DNA of 5,324 nucleotides, taken from JBJEFI01 sp051873875 (GTDB lineage: Bacteria > Bacillota > Bacilli > Bacillales > Bacillaceae_G). The position numbers and the translations under genes are program-made. Under the pieces are notes generated by a model. That model was not told the DNA's origin. It saw only the letters and a program-made list of their open reading frames with translations, and searched no databases. This document shows, piece by piece, positions 5,288-5,324 of this stretch (position 1 is its first letter; each line of letters begins with the position of its first letter). The stretch lies in the NCBI GenBank assembly GCA_051873875.1, contig JBJEFI010000147.1:1-5324 (forward strand), given 5' to 3'.

Positions 5288-5324
5288 ATGGAGGCTCAAG
5301 AGTTAAAAGAGAAAATAATAGATG
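5288..5324 (+). CDS. Start of a downstream gene, cut by the window edge
   Basis: Only the N-terminus MEAQELKEKIID is visible; the frame is open to the last base. The ribosome binding site and 16-bp spacing after the HNH stop make it a genuine start. In related phage replication clusters the gene after the helicase is often a primase or another replication enzyme, but twelve residues cannot show which. Before the HNH insertion it was probably the direct neighbour of the helicase gene. Confidence 0.6.
   Translation, partial: MEAQELKEKIID

Noticed and set aside
1..5324. CRISPR array, tRNA gene or iteron-type origin
   Set aside because: No regularly spaced repeats, no cloverleaf-like T-loop sequence and no tandem iterons were found on reading both strands by eye.

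Overview
The window is a replication and recombination segment of an AT-rich bacteriophage or prophage from a low-GC Gram-positive host (Bacillota, most likely the Bacillus group). The evidence is the consistent AAAGGAG/AGGTGG-type ribosome binding sites, the AT-rich codon use, the tight one-strand gene packing, and the gene content: SSB-like protein, RecA-fold ATPase, zinc protein, DnaB-type helicase, then an HNH homing endonuclease. From memory, the same general order occurs in the replication (yor) cluster of SPbeta-like phages. That is recall, not a search result.

Layout, all on the + strand. Positions 1-199 are a non-coding leader. It holds a bulged hairpin around a perfect 12-bp palindrome, a good sigma-A-like promoter pointing left, and a second copy of the gene-1 Shine-Dalgarno sequence that has no gene after it. 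Positions 200-1237 encode an SSB-like protein that looks like a tandem OB-fold and ends in an acidic tail closed by Pro-Trp. Positions 1305-2447 encode a RecA-fold ATPase of the Sak4/AAA_24 type with tryptophan in place of the second Walker A glycine. A 15-bp hairpin with a T-run (2462-2497) looks like an intrinsic terminator and splits the operon. Positions 2513-3154 encode a protein with an N-terminal Cys/His zinc site and no recognised function. Positions 3168-4586 encode a complete DnaB-family replicative helicase. Positions 4591-5271 encode a free-standing HNH/AP2 endonuclease. A new reading frame starts at 5288 and leaves the window.

How they work together (inference): the SSB-like protein coats single-stranded DNA, the ATPase probably anneals or exchanges strands on SSB-coated DNA, and the helicase unwinds the fork. 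The zinc protein, lying between ATPase and helicase, is a candidate loader or adaptor. The first two genes use CGT/CGC arginine codons heavily (11 of 23), while the three complete genes after the terminator almost never do (2 of 41). This suggests two expression classes divided by the terminator. The HNH gene looks like a late insertion between the helicase gene and its original downstream neighbour: an 8-bp direct repeat (AAGTAAGG) flanks it, and removing one unit restores a well-formed stop/ribosome-binding-site junction.
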